DNA of 64,000 bases from Cymbidium sinense (taxonomy: Eukaryota > Streptophyta > Magnoliopsida > Asparagales > Orchidaceae): contig CM038215.1 in the NCBI GenBank assembly GCA_021442155.1, forward strand, positions 210,546,982 through 210,610,981, written 5' to 3'. A model generated the notes under the pieces. The model was not told where the DNA came from, did no database searches, and saw only the letters and a list, made by a program, of their open reading frames with translations. Numbering within the stretch: the first letter of the stretch is position 1; each line of letters opens with the position of its first letter. The position numbers and the translations under genes were made by a program. Shown here piece by piece: positions 1 to 10,850 of the stretch.

Positions 1-549
1 GAGTTTGGAGTAATTTGATTCGATTTGAGATAAGTCCATAAGATGGAATCAAAAGGGCTTAGGAAAGTTTGGATTTGGAATTGATCATGAGTTCCAATCA
101 TTTGATTTGGATTTAATTGATGATTTGGATTTTGGAATTGATTTGATGATTTGAGAAAATCAATTGAATTAGAATTGATTTAAGTTTTGATTTGAATTGG
201 TTCATGATTTGAGAAAATCAATTGAGTAGAAATTGATTTAAGATTTGATTTGAATTGATTCAAGATTTAAGAAAATCAATTGAGTTGAAACTGATTTAAG
301 ATTTGATTTGAATTTGAAGTTTGAAGAAGGGAAGCAAGGATTGGGTCTAAGCTATATGGTAAGCAAGTTCTCCCAACACCCTTAAGGCATAACATATTCA
401 TATGGCTAACTCTCCTTAGTCTCTAGGGTTAGGTTAAGTGTTCACCTAATCAGTAGAAGTGTCTTAAGACTAAGGAACTCTTAGTGTTTAGAGGAGTCCT
501 ATGTCTAAGATGGGGAAGTTGAGAGCTCACTCCAAAAGTGAGGTCAACA
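1..549 (-). repeat. Partial 3' LTR of gypsy element 1
   Basis: The segment is nearly identical to 22079-22626. Both end in a TCTAAGATGG-type stretch followed by GAGGTCAACA (AAGTCAATA in the other copy). The inverted end TGTTGACC on the element strand is a normal LTR start. Bases about 120-330 hold three or four imperfect 55-60 bp units built from TTGATTTAAG and GAGAAAATCAATTGAG, also present at 22200-22400. The rest of this LTR lies left of the window. No clear polypurine tract is seen just beyond base 549; the neighbouring AAGGGGGCCC is purine-rich on the wrong strand. Confidence 0.85.
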
Positions 550-3500
550 AAGGGGGCCCAATAGGTGTGGTGTGATTGACAAGGCATACCTCGTGTATTG
601 GTGTTGACTGAGATGATCAACAACGTTCGAACGATTGCAAGGACTAACAGAAATGATCTACTACCAAACCTAAGGTGTAGAAGGAATCAAGAGCTTAGTG
701 CAATGCAATTTCACTTATGTCAAAGATATAAGAGAGTGAAGGAGAAATCCACTAGGGATTGAGTATGTGAACCTTCCACTATGGAAAAAGGTTCAAGTCA
801 GCTACTAGGGGATGAAAGGTGGTGAAATCTACTGTGGGATTAGAATTTGGAATCCATTGGGATAAAAGATGTGAACATTCCACTAAAGAGTAAGTTCAAG
901 TTGGATTGAATTGATTCCACTGGAGGAATTGGAAATATTTGCATCTCACTAAGGAGAAGTGGGTTGATTTAATTTATTTGTTTAATTTGACTCCACTAGG
1001 GAGGAGAGTTGGATTTGTTTTCTTTGTTTAGTTTGACTCCACTAGGGAGGTTGGTTAATTTTGTTTCAGATTTTAAATTTTGAATTTTGAGATGGACCCT
1101 ATCGGTTTACGATGGATCACACTGAGTAGGGGCCATGTTGGCCTTGATCTACTTCAGATTTACCAATCCAAAGGGGTAGTCTACCAACCACATAGTAGGA
1201 CTATCCAACCAAAGGGGTAGTCTACCAACCACACAGTAGGACTATCCAACCAAAGGGGTTGCCTTTTAGTCTGTAACAACTGTAGTAGGAAGAAAGCATA
1301 GTAGACTTACATCCTCCAAAGTAGGGATCAGTTGCTGTGACGATCTATTAGCGAGGCAACGGATCGAAACCCAATCTTAAGCTGACTACTGAGTGAATGC
1401 CGCTGGGAGACTTAAATCAGCTCAAAGATATTTCATTTTTTTAGTTATATTTGATGGATCCCATCGGTTTCCACATTAAGTAAGGGCCATATTAGCCTTA
1501 GTCTATTTCAGATTTACGATCCAAAGGGGTAGACTACTAACCACATAGTAGGACAATCTGACCAAAGGGGTGCCTTTCGGAGTATAGCGGTTGACTCAGG
1601 GAAGAAAGAACGGGGACTCACATCTTTCCTGAATAAATGACCACTGGGATGACATATTAGTAAGGTAACATGTCAACCTGACCTAGGGCTGACTATTGAG
1701 TGAATGCTGCTGGGGGACTTAAATCAGCTCAAAGATAGTCAAAGTTAATTTCATTTTTAATTATATTTGATGGATCCCATTGGTTTGCAATGGACCTCAA
1801 GTATATGGCCTTTGGTCTAGCTACCAATCCAAAAGGAGTAGTTTCTCAACCAGGGAAGAACTATCCAACAAAAAGGGTGTCTTTCGGTTTGCAGCGGTCA
1901 ATTCGGAGAAGAAAGCTCGAGGACTCACATCTTTCCTTAATAAAAGACCACTGGGTGACATATTAACAGGTAACATGTCAACCCGACCTAGGGCTAATTG
2001 CTGAGTGAATGCTGCTGGGGGACTTAAATCAGCTCAAATTTAATTTCATTTTTAAATATATTTGATGGATCCCATCGGTTTGCGATGGACTGCACTAAGT
2101 AGGGGCCATGTTTGCCTTGAACAAGCTCAGATTTACCAATCCAAAAGGAGTACTCTACCAACCACATAGTAGGACTATCCAACCAAAGGAGTGCCTTTCA
2201 GTTTGCAGTGGCCAATTCAGGGAAGAAACTACGGGGACTCACATCTTTCCTGAATAAAAGACCACTGGGGTGACATATTAGCAATGTAACATGTCAACCC
2301 ACCTAGGGTTGACTGTGTGAATGCTATTGGGGAACTTAAATCAGCTCAAAAATAGTTAAAGTTTATTTTATGTTAAATTATTTTTGATGAATCCCATTGG
2401 TTTGTGATGACCACTGAGTAGGGGCCATGTTGTCCTTGGTCTAGCTCAGATTTACCAATCCAAAGGTAGTAGTTTCTCGGCCGAGGGGAGAACTATCCAA
2501 CCAAAGGGGTTCCTTTCATTTTGTAGCAGTTGATTTAGGAAAAAAAGAATGATGACTCACATCTTTCCTGAATAAAAGATCACTAGGGTGACACATTAGT
2601 AAGGTAACATGTCAACCTGATCTAGGGTTTCCTGTCGGCTTGCAACTACCATGCTAGAAAGAATACATAGTAGACTTATATCTTTTAAAGTGAAATGATC
2701 GTCGAGGTAACCTACTTGTGGAAAAATAGATTGAACTCGACCTAAGGATGACGATTAAGAGAGTGTCAACCTAGGGACTTATCTCCACTCAAGAGTAGTC
2801 AAAAAATTCCTATAGGGAGTTTTGCTAACACTACCCTAAAGATAAGATACTTGCTTGGGAAAGGGGCCGCTGGGGATTTGAATTCCTAATCCACAAGAGA
2901 ATTAATTTATTTGTTTATTTTTGTATTTATCATGAACCATGTTGTTTTACGAGTGTTCATACTGAGAAGGAGCTAATATTAGCCTAGAGTTATCTCAAAT
3001 TTACTGAACCAATGGAGAATCTATGCATCCATTGAATAAATTCTCCAACCACATGGGTGACTACTAGGAAATGGGGACTATCCAATCTTAGAGTAGCCTG
3101 GGTAATGTCTAGATGTGGTCGCAAAGGACCTGATCCAAGTATAGTGCTTGTAGGGGAGCAGCTAAGGGCTTTATCCAAAACCCTGGAGAAGATAATGTTT
3201 ATAGGTATTCAGTGGCCAACTCAAGGAGAAAGTGTGAGAACTCACATCTGCCAAGAGTGGTGTATCCACTGGGTGAGTTGCTGTCAGCATAGCAAACATC
3301 AACCAACCTAAGGTGCCCATCAGTTTGCTAACAATCAACCTAAGAAGAAAGCATCAGAGACTCACATCCTTCTACAGGGAACTGATTTCCAAGAAAATCT
3401 ATCTTCAGCTCGACAGGTGCTATCCGACCTAAGGCAACTACTGAGTGAATGCCACTAGGGGACTTATATCAACTCAAAAGTAGTCAAGAGGAAAGGAGCC

Positions 3501-4290
3501 TCTGTGAGACTTATCCTAAACCTCAAAATATACTCAACCTAGTTAGTGCATGATGGCTAATTCAAGAAGAAAGAATGTTAGCTTACATCCTCTTAAACAA
3601 AGTCAACATGAGGTAACTTACTGGTTGCGCAGTGAAGTCTACCAAACTAACAAGGCGCTCATGAGTTTTCAATGGTCAAGTCAGGAAGAAAATGTGGGGA
3701 CTCACATCCGTCGGACAAGTGGCCACTAGGGTGATAGACTAGCAAGGTAGCATGTCAGCCTGAGCTAGAGAAGATAATGAGTGAGTGCCAGGGGCTTGCT
3801 CCCACATCAAAATAGCCTAAGATAAAAGATATGTGTTTATTGTTGTGCTTGTGTTAGAGGGAATAGGATGTCACTTGGGTTCTCTCAGACCTACCCTAAA
3901 CATGCTAAAGAGTTGATGAAATGGTGCCATGAATCGCAATTGTGATTCCACCAAGAAAGCTACTGCTTGGGTTCTCTTAGACCTAACTTAGTTATGCTAG
4001 TCAAAATAGGACGCCTCTTGGGTTCTCTCACACCTATTATAGTAACGCTAGGGAATCATGTTCAATTTATTTTATGTTGTGAAGAAGGATAGGATGCCTC
4101 TTGGGTTCTCTTACACCTACCCTAAACACGTCATGGCAGATTCGCAAACAAGCAAACAATGCTCCGAAAGATAAGAATATTTTGATGAATTGGAATGAAT
4201 TTATTTTTTGAAGATAGAATTATTTTCAAACATGATTTTATGGGTAGTATCTCTTCAAATAGAGCCCATTAATTAGAAGCATAGGGTGTT
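550..4290 (-). repeat. Non-coding region between integrase and 3' LTR of element 1
   Basis: There is no credible coding frame here. The stretch is made of imperfect repeats. From about 1090 to 2640 five units of roughly 300-360 bp follow each other. Each starts near GATGGATCCCATCGGTTT and ends with GGGGACTTAAATCAGCTCAAA-like text. From 2640 to 4140 shorter, more diverged units recur with phrases such as GACTCACATC and GGGTTCTCT. A related region occurs at about 36.0-37.5 kb in element 3. Tandem repeats between pol and the 3' LTR are known from Ogre-like giants; any role here is unknown. Confidence 0.7.
1090..2640 (-). repeat. Tandem array of ~300-360 bp units
   Basis: Unit starts can be read at about 1093, 1453, 1769, 2066 and 2388, each with a GATGGATCCCATCGGTTT-like start. 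Shared inner landmarks are GGGGCCATGTTGGCCTTG, CCAATCCAAAGGGGTAG, a GACTCACATCTTTCCTGAAT stretch, and GAGTGAATGCTGCTGGGGGA. Units differ by small indels and substitutions, so the array is old. None of the units carries a conserved open frame. Confidence 0.8.
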
Positions 4291-5350
4291 CCCCTTTACA
4301 ATCAATAAGTTGATAAGATCCTCCTTGGTAGGCCTTCCCAAGTGGGTTCAAACTTGCCTCCCATCTTTCGACGGGCAATAATTAGTTTTATTAGAACTAG
4401 AACAAGCTCTCCTACTTGAAAAGCTCTATGGTAGACCAGCTTATTGTGAGCTTGAATCATCTTGGCTTTGTACAACTTGAGGTTTGGGCACGCCCGCAAG
4501 CCTCTCTCCTCCAAACCTTTGAGATCTTCTAACCGTAACTTGGCATTCTTCTATGTAGTAATTTTAGTACCCATTACTATCCTTAGTGATGGAAGTTAAT
4601 GGTAGAATGGCTCGAACTATAAGGAGAATGGGGATTGAGTTGAGTTCTCAGATGCGGATGCCCACAAAGCTTTAACTAGCTGGTCTTGCCACTATCGCTT
4701 ATTATCATCGAGCATCTTCTTTAGTATCTGGATGAGAGTTTTATTGAATGCTTCTATTATGCCATTTTCCCTGGGATAGTAGATAGTGGAGTATCTCCAA
4801 TCTATTGTGTCTCCTGGCAAAGCTGTTTATCTTGATACTCTTGAATACAATACCATTATTAGATATAATTCATCAAGGCACCCCGAACCTATATACGATA
4901 TGGTTCCAAAAAAATTAGAGCACATGTTGAGCTGTGACCTCTTTGAGTGGGATTGCCTCTGCCCACTTGGAAAAGTAGTTGGTGGCAGCTAGGATGAACC
5001 AGTGGCCCTTGGAAGATAGAGGATCAATGGGACCTAATATGTTGGTACCCCCAACATTCAAATGACCATGAGGCTAATGTAAGATGTAGAATGTTGGGTG
5101 GTTAATGTAGGACCACACTTGGTACCCGACACTGATGGCATCTGCTAGTTGCGTTCATGTAATTTGTAATCATCGAAGGCCAGTAGTATCCTAGTCTCTT
5201 GATCTTTGCTTTCATTTTTGGACCAAATTGATGCGCTCCACATAGACCCGAATGTACCTCAGTCATGATCTTACGGGCTTCATATTTGTCTAAATAGTGT
5301 AACCACATTTGATCGAAAGACCATCGGTATAAGGTGCCATCCATGAGAGC
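4290..5350 (-). pseudogene. gypsy integrase remnant (element 1)
   Basis: The integrase would join element cDNA to chromosomal DNA. Three parts are visible on the minus strand. The N-terminal zinc-binding domain (5102-5344) has HSGLCGAH followed by CHQC, i.e. an HHCC set. The core has GPIDPLSSKGHWFI and YFSKWAEAIPL near 4960-5040 and YYPRENGIIEAFNK near 4740-4790, which holds the catalytic glutamate. The C-terminal region (4302-4514) has FQVGELVLVL and RKMGGKFEPTWEG, typical of plant gypsy integrases. The usual aspartate before IGP reads as asparagine (TNILGP). Frames change between parts, so no full enzyme can be made. Confidence 0.85.
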
Positions 5351-6420
5351 ATAGGAGAGAGCTCTCTACTTCATCTAATGGGCTTACGATTTCTCTTGAG
5401 ATAGTTTGCCTCTAGTCAAGTAATCTATGAATGGTTGCCTCCAATCCAGCTCCTCATCTTTTTTGGCAACGACAACCTCCCCTTCAAGAGAAAGTCTCTT
5501 GAAGAGTTCAACATCAATAAGGTAGGACTTATATATTTTGGACCCTTATTGGAATGGACTCATTTTTCGGACATGCCAATTCCTTGGCGAGTTTGGCCAA
5601 AGAATCTGCTCCTATGTTCTCTCCTCGAGGGACCTTGTAGATGGTGACCTCAAGGTTTTGGGCCAATAGCTTCATGGTGTACTCATGGTAATGATGAAGC
5701 TTAGGTTTTAGAACTTTATCGGACCCAATAATTTGGTTGATAACCAGCAGAGAGTCCTCATAGATGTTGATGCTTTTGACACACACTGTATGGCTAACTC
5801 TGATTGGTAATCAAACCCTCATACTTGGCTTCATTGTTGGTGCATGGGTTGAAGAGATAGTATGAGAATCTCATCACATCATAGTTTGGAGTTAAGAAAA
5901 CTATTCCTACCCCTACCTTTCCTGGAAGAGTAGATCATGGTTCTTCTCCTTTTTGAAAGGAAGCCACAACATCAAAATACATCTCCCAATGGTGATTATC
6001 AACCTCCCCTAAGTTCATGATTTATTCATCAGGGAGATCATCACTAAGCAGGGAATCAGCAGGAAGTGGGTGTGCTGCTAAGAAATTCACTAGTGCATGT
6101 ACTTTCACCACACAGAGGGGGTACGAATGTGATATCAACTGTGAGAGAATCATGGACCAACGTGCCAACCATCCAGATAATTTTGGCCATGTCATGAGAT
6201 ATTACAGTGAATTTATTCTTGAAATCAAGTTTACTTTATGAGAAAGCATGTAGTGATGTAGCTTTTGGGATGCAAATATTAAAGTTAGGCAATGTTTCAT
6301 AATAGTTGCTTCAACATGGATCGATGATGAGGTAGAGAGCGTTCTCCTTCCCTTTGTCATTAGTTTGAGCCAACAACATGCCAAGGGAGTTTTCCAATGC
6401 AGCAATGTAGAGGATCAACA
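5350..6420 (-). pseudogene. RNase H region(s) of element 1 pol, broken
   Basis: Two stretches are seen. Next to RT, 6202-6405 contains LTLIFASQKLHHYMLSHKV, which matches the connection/RNase H segment of gypsy pol. Further on, 5529-5786 contains NIYEDSLLVINQIIG and the later ADSLAKLAKE, the pattern of a second, archaeal-type RNase H found in Tat/Ogre-like elements (family knowledge). The first would degrade the RNA strand during cDNA synthesis; the function of the second is less settled. Stops and frameshifts separate the pieces. The homologous part of element 2 ends abruptly at 22627. Confidence 0.75.
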
Positions 6421-7340
6421 ACTTTCCCGGGATAGGGGCTACTAGAATTGGCAGCTTCACCAAATATTATTTGATGTCTTCAAAAGTATTTTGGCACTTG
6501 TCATCCCACTTAAAAATGGCTTGCATCTCCCTGATAGATTGGAGATAAAATATCTTAGATACGCTAACCAGCCATAAAACGATCTTAGTTGAGTTAGACT
6601 ATTAGGGGGTGGCATTTCTAAGATAGCTTTGATTATTTTTGGGTCTATCTCTATTCCCTGGTGTCAGACAACAAACTCAAGGAACTTCCCTAAAGTTACT
6701 CCGAATGCACACTTTAGGGGATTCATTTTGAGGTTGAATTGTCTTAACCATTCAAAAACTACTCTCAAGTTGAAAAGATGGTCTTCCTTTTCTTTACTTT
6801 TGACTACTAGATCATCAACATAGCACTCAACTTGATGATGAATGAGTTCATTGAAGAAGATGGCTCACGGGTATGTAGCATCATTTTTTAGAAAGGCATG
6901 ACCATGTAACAATAGATTCTGATCAGGATTCAAAAGCAGTGTTTCTTTCATCCTTGGGGACATCTTGATTTGGTTATAGCCATATGAGCCATCCATAAAG
7001 TAGAATACTACATGAGATGAGGTGATATCCACCATTAATTCTGGTATAGGAAATGAAAATTCATCCTTAAGACATGCCTTATTTAAGTACCTAAAATTGA
7101 CGCATATGCAAATTTGGCCATTCTTTTTTTTTTGAATTGGGACAACACTGGATAACCAGGTAGGGTATTTTTCTTCCCTAATAAAACCATAATCAATTAA
7201 TTTCTTGATTTCAGAAATGACCTGTTGTTCAATTTCTAATCGCATGTGTCTAGGAGCTTGCTTGATAGGATTTGTGCTAGGGTCTATTACTAGTTTGTGG
7301 ACTAGTGCGTGAGGAGATAATCTGGGCATCTCTTCATAGC
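6420..7340 (-). pseudogene. Reverse transcriptase remnant (element 1)
   Basis: The longest open piece (6865-7329, 154 codons) carries VHKLVIDPSTNPIKQ, then VVPIQKKKNGQICICVNFRYLN, here interrupted only by normal divergence, and FYFMDGSYGYNQIKMSP. These are the fingers and first palm blocks of gypsy RT. The catalytic block ECYVDDLVVK is readable at about 6797-6829 but in another frame. MNPLKCAF and the thumb follow down to 6640. RT copies element RNA into DNA. A frameshift near 6860 and several stops kill it. Element 2 holds a homologous copy at 22.6-23.8 kb. Confidence 0.9.
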
Positions 7341-8588
7341 TCCATGCAAATCAGTCTTTAAACTCAGTCAATAGCCTAACTAAGTCATTAGTTTCTTCTT
7401 CATTCAACAGATAACTGATGTATGTAGGGTGTGGATTTTTTTCTATCCCGAGGTTGATTTATTTGAGCTAATCAATAGTTGAATGGATTTCCTCTTCAAA
7501 TTCTAAAGGTGCATCTTTGATTTGGTGATCATCAGATCATCTGAAGTTTCTAAAGACACTTCCTCATAAGAGTTAGTGTGATTTGAGAAGATCCTATCAA
7601 ACTCCAGATGATTGGAGACAACTAAACAGTAATCAACATCATCGACTAGTCCCAGTGTACCGAATCCTAGACTTGATCTTTATTATGCATCCCTACTTTT
7701 GTTGTTCCATGGCTTCTCGAAATACTCTGACATATGCCTGGGCCATGTATAAGGAATCAAACCTTTCTTTGCAAGAATAAGAACATAAGGCGAGTACCAA
7801 TCAAAAAGTAATTTTAGTAAATCTTTATATGAATTATCCTCAAGTTGTACATCTGCTTCTAGACTTGAGGATGATGATCCCAATAGTAATCTCTTTGGCT
7901 TGACATCCATGGAAGACCTAGGGACTTTCTTAACTACTAAACCTTAACCTTTTTGAGAAGAAAGTGAGGTTGGAGCTAAAGTTTCCAACTGCTGCCTAAT
8001 AGTTTTACGTAAACCTAATTTGAATACATTCATGCTTTGCTTGGATGCCTGGTCTTCATCACTATCTAGCTTCAGTGTCACCTCCAATGAAACCCGCTGA
8101 GAGGGGTTGGCTGGTGTGCTAATCACATGAGACTCATCCTCCAAACTGGATTCCAAGTCTATGTGAATAGCTAGAGTACTCCTGTGAACTAGAACATAAC
8201 CCCTGTTGGTTGGTTGCTGACCAGGGGGTCTTCCGCCTCTAGAACTACCTTCCTGGTGGAGGTCGAGTCATCCTACCAATATGTATATGGTGGAACGAAC
8301 TATGGGTGGAATGTGACATGTGGCTCTACCTTTTCCTTGGTGTCCCTTTCTCGCTCACTTGTACTTTTCTCTTTTTCTTTTTCTTCTTTTTATTTTATCT
8401 TTTGCATTTGAATTTTGACCAAGTTTGCGAGAATAGACACTTTGATTTTGAGAAAGATAGTCGATCACATCCTCATATATCTTGACCTCTCTAGCTGAAA
8501 TTGGCTTTTCATCTCCTTTGGCATAGTTTTTGATTCCATCCCTTTGGAACTTGATGCACTGATGAAGAGAGGATGAAATCATCTTATT
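7341..8588 (-). pseudogene. Protease-RT linker of element 1 pol
   Basis: The region is colinear with 23770-24910 of element 2. It is acidic and Ser-rich (for example 7944-8156, LEDESHVISTPANPSQ) and has a strongly basic segment encoded by a purine run on the sense strand (8355-8582 ends KRRKRKREKYK). No known catalytic motif is seen. Such linkers join protease to RT in Tat-like polyproteins. It contains several stops. Confidence 0.55.
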
Positions 8589-8900
8589 TTAGTGTATCCA
8601 AGGCCTACCAAGCAAAGAAGTGAATGATGTATTCAAATCAATTATATAGACCTTTGCTTTAGTCTTCCATTTGCCTATTTCCAAAGGTAACACTATAAAG
8701 CTTAAAGCACTCTCACCCTGTTCATTGAATCCTCTCAACAACATCCAATCTCCTCGGAGTGCAGATATGTCAATCTTCAAATAAGCAAGGGTCTTTAGAC
8801 TCATAATGTTCACCAATGCACCTGGATCAACTAAAACCCTAGAAAGTCTGAATCTACCCATATCTACTATGATGTAAAGGAGACAATTGTACTCCATGTC
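8589..8900 (-). pseudogene. Retropepsin-like protease fragment (element 1)
   Basis: An open frame of 102 codons has the active-site block RVLVDPGALVNIM, then RGFNEQGESALSFIVLPLEI, and the C-terminal NTSFTSLLGRPWIH. This order matches the aspartic protease of plant gypsy polyproteins, which cuts Gag-Pol. The usual D-S/T-G reads D-P-G-A, a variant I recall as common in this clade, so activity cannot be judged. It is the best preserved domain of element 1. The counterpart at 24914-25260 reads VDLGASINI. Confidence 0.8.
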
Positions 8901-10045
8901 CCCCAGAAGAAGGTCTTCATCAATGAATGTGGCTTCCTGGGCATCTCTTAAATAATGTGCCTCCTCTCCAACAATGGTCAGCTGAGGTAATCATATCTCT
9001 AGATCAAGAAGAGCCTTGATTAATGATTCCCTCATTTATTTGGATAAGACAAGGTCATCATATATGCTTAGTTTAGATGACAACTTTCTCAGGTGAGCGA
9101 AGACATTGTAATCAACTTTGGATTGATCCTCCATAAGCATATCCTTGGGTGGAGCATCCAATGACTTATTTTCCCTTATCTTGAGGTGCTGCCCTAGGAG
9201 GTAGAACCGTGCCACTACGGAGGTTAACTTTGATGATCTCTTATGGAGGCTTAGTGGAAGATTATACCTGCTCGTCAGGCTCACCAATAGCTTCTCCTAT
9301 AGCACCCTCAAAATCAGATGATTCCAAGTCTATCTCAAGAGGTCAACCCATATTATTTAGAGAAGAAAAGTCCATCTCTGAATCAAAAAGAGGATGACTA
9401 GAGTTATTATAATTATTTAGACTTGGAGAGTTTTCTAAAAGAGTAGAGTCAGACAACCCATTTGAAGTGACACAGATGTAATTCAAACTAGCTTTATTCC
9501 TCGATTTCTTGGATTTATAAGGAAGTACATAGTAAAAATATAGTAAAGTAAGTGGGGTGTGGGATTTGATGCCCTCATCCACCGATACAAGATGTCTACT
9601 AGAAGAAGAGCTAGTAGAAGTAGGGTTGAAGTAGTAGCTGCAATGGTGGAATGGAGGCTGGGCTCGATCGGTAGTTGTGCTACTTGGCTATCCCAGGAAA
9701 GTATGGGCTACTATTGCTGCTGCTGAGCTCCTATTTTCCCCAAGTTGTCTTTGGAAACTTGCGATCCTTCCTTGTGTTGGAGGTTTGAGGCACCTGTAAG
9801 GAAAGTTTCTTGATTTTAGAAACTATCTTTCAAGAGGTTCGGGATAAAGAGATATCCCAACCTTCTTTTATTTTGAGAAGATCACAGTTATCCCCAAGGA
9901 TTACCCTAATAGAATTGGATGGTTGTTCCACTAGATATTCCTTTAGGATAACTATAATAGCACTTGACTTGTATGCTCAAGCTCCTTAAATGTAAAGCAA
10001 TCCTCCAAAACATGGCCTAGCATGCGGTGGTAGGGCAAAAGTTAG
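8901..10045 (-). pseudogene. Gag C-terminal part with CCHC-like knuckle (element 1)
   Basis: Near 9990-10045 the sense strand reads FCP, then YHRMLGHVLEDCFTFK. Together these give the C-x2-H-x4-H-x4-C-type knuckle used by this clade for nucleic-acid binding. A one-base deletion falls inside the motif, between CP and YH, so the knuckle cannot be translated in one frame. The remainder (8901-9980) is low-identity linker that is colinear with 25.3-26.4 kb of element 2, for example LLYFYYVLPYKSKKSRNKAS against LFDFYFVPPTKLRRSMKKND. Confidence 0.6.
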
Positions 10046-10349
10046 GATCATTACTCGCCACTTCCTCGGCTTTCTATGTTAGGGGTAGTTTTTAGAGGTT
10101 CTTAAAGATTTTTCTACCTCCCTCTTAAATGAATAAGTTTATTTAGTTTATCCAAAAGAGTAGGTGGATGATAGCTACTACAAGCGGGTGTGTATTACCT
10201 GAGTATGGTGAGGAGGGAGGTGAAGGCCATGGGACACTGAGGAGTGATGGGATGGCTAGGTGGTGTGAAGGATGTGGAAGGAGTATGGAGCTCGAGGCTC
10301 TCATCGATCTGCGGTTGCTTCCCTTGTCCAATGTTCTTACGGCTTCTTT

Positions 10350-10850
10350 CATAGATTTTATCGCTTTGGCTTTGATAACTGATTTTGAAAAGGCAACTGT
10401 TTGGCCTCTCCTTGTAAACTAGTTGCCTTGTTGATTAGCTTCTCAAATGTCTTGATGGTGAAATCATTAAGCATGAAGGCGACCGGGCCATGAATATTCT
10501 TTAGGAGAATTTTAATGGCATGTTGTTCAGGCAGCTGTGGTTTGCATTTCATACTCAAATTACACCATCTAAGGATATAGTCAATGAGGGACTCATTGGG
10601 GTGTTATTATGCTACAATGAGATGGCCCACAGTTATCCTTTGCTGAGCTCCAACAAACATCTTAATAAAGAGTTACTCCAACTCAGCAAAAGTCTTCACT
10701 AAATTGTTGGGGAGTTTAGCGTACCAATCAAAGGCTATGTCTGCTAAACTACTAACAAAAAGATAGAACAATAATGCATCACTTCCTCCACCATTACAAT
10801 AGCTGGCCTTGAAGTGCTCTATATTCTAGTGAGGGTTTCCATTGCCATCA
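10350..10850 (-). pseudogene. gag capsid-like domain remnant (element 1)
   Basis: Sense-strand reading gives AFDWYAKLPNNLVKTFAELE, a stop, then LFIKMFVGAQQR. Further along, 10358-10558 gives EQHAIKILLKNIHGPVAFML and TFEKLINKATSLQGEAKQ. This is the Retrotrans_gag pattern (F-x2-L-x2-LF..F.G....T), which builds the particle that houses the RNA. Element 2 has the equivalent at 26887-27250. An in-frame TAA after ELE and later frameshifts inactivate it. Confidence 0.75.

Noticed and set aside
550..565. AAGGGGGCCC as polypurine tract of element 1
   Set aside because: The purines are on the plus strand, whereas the element's sense strand is minus, so the tract would have to be purine-rich on the other strand.
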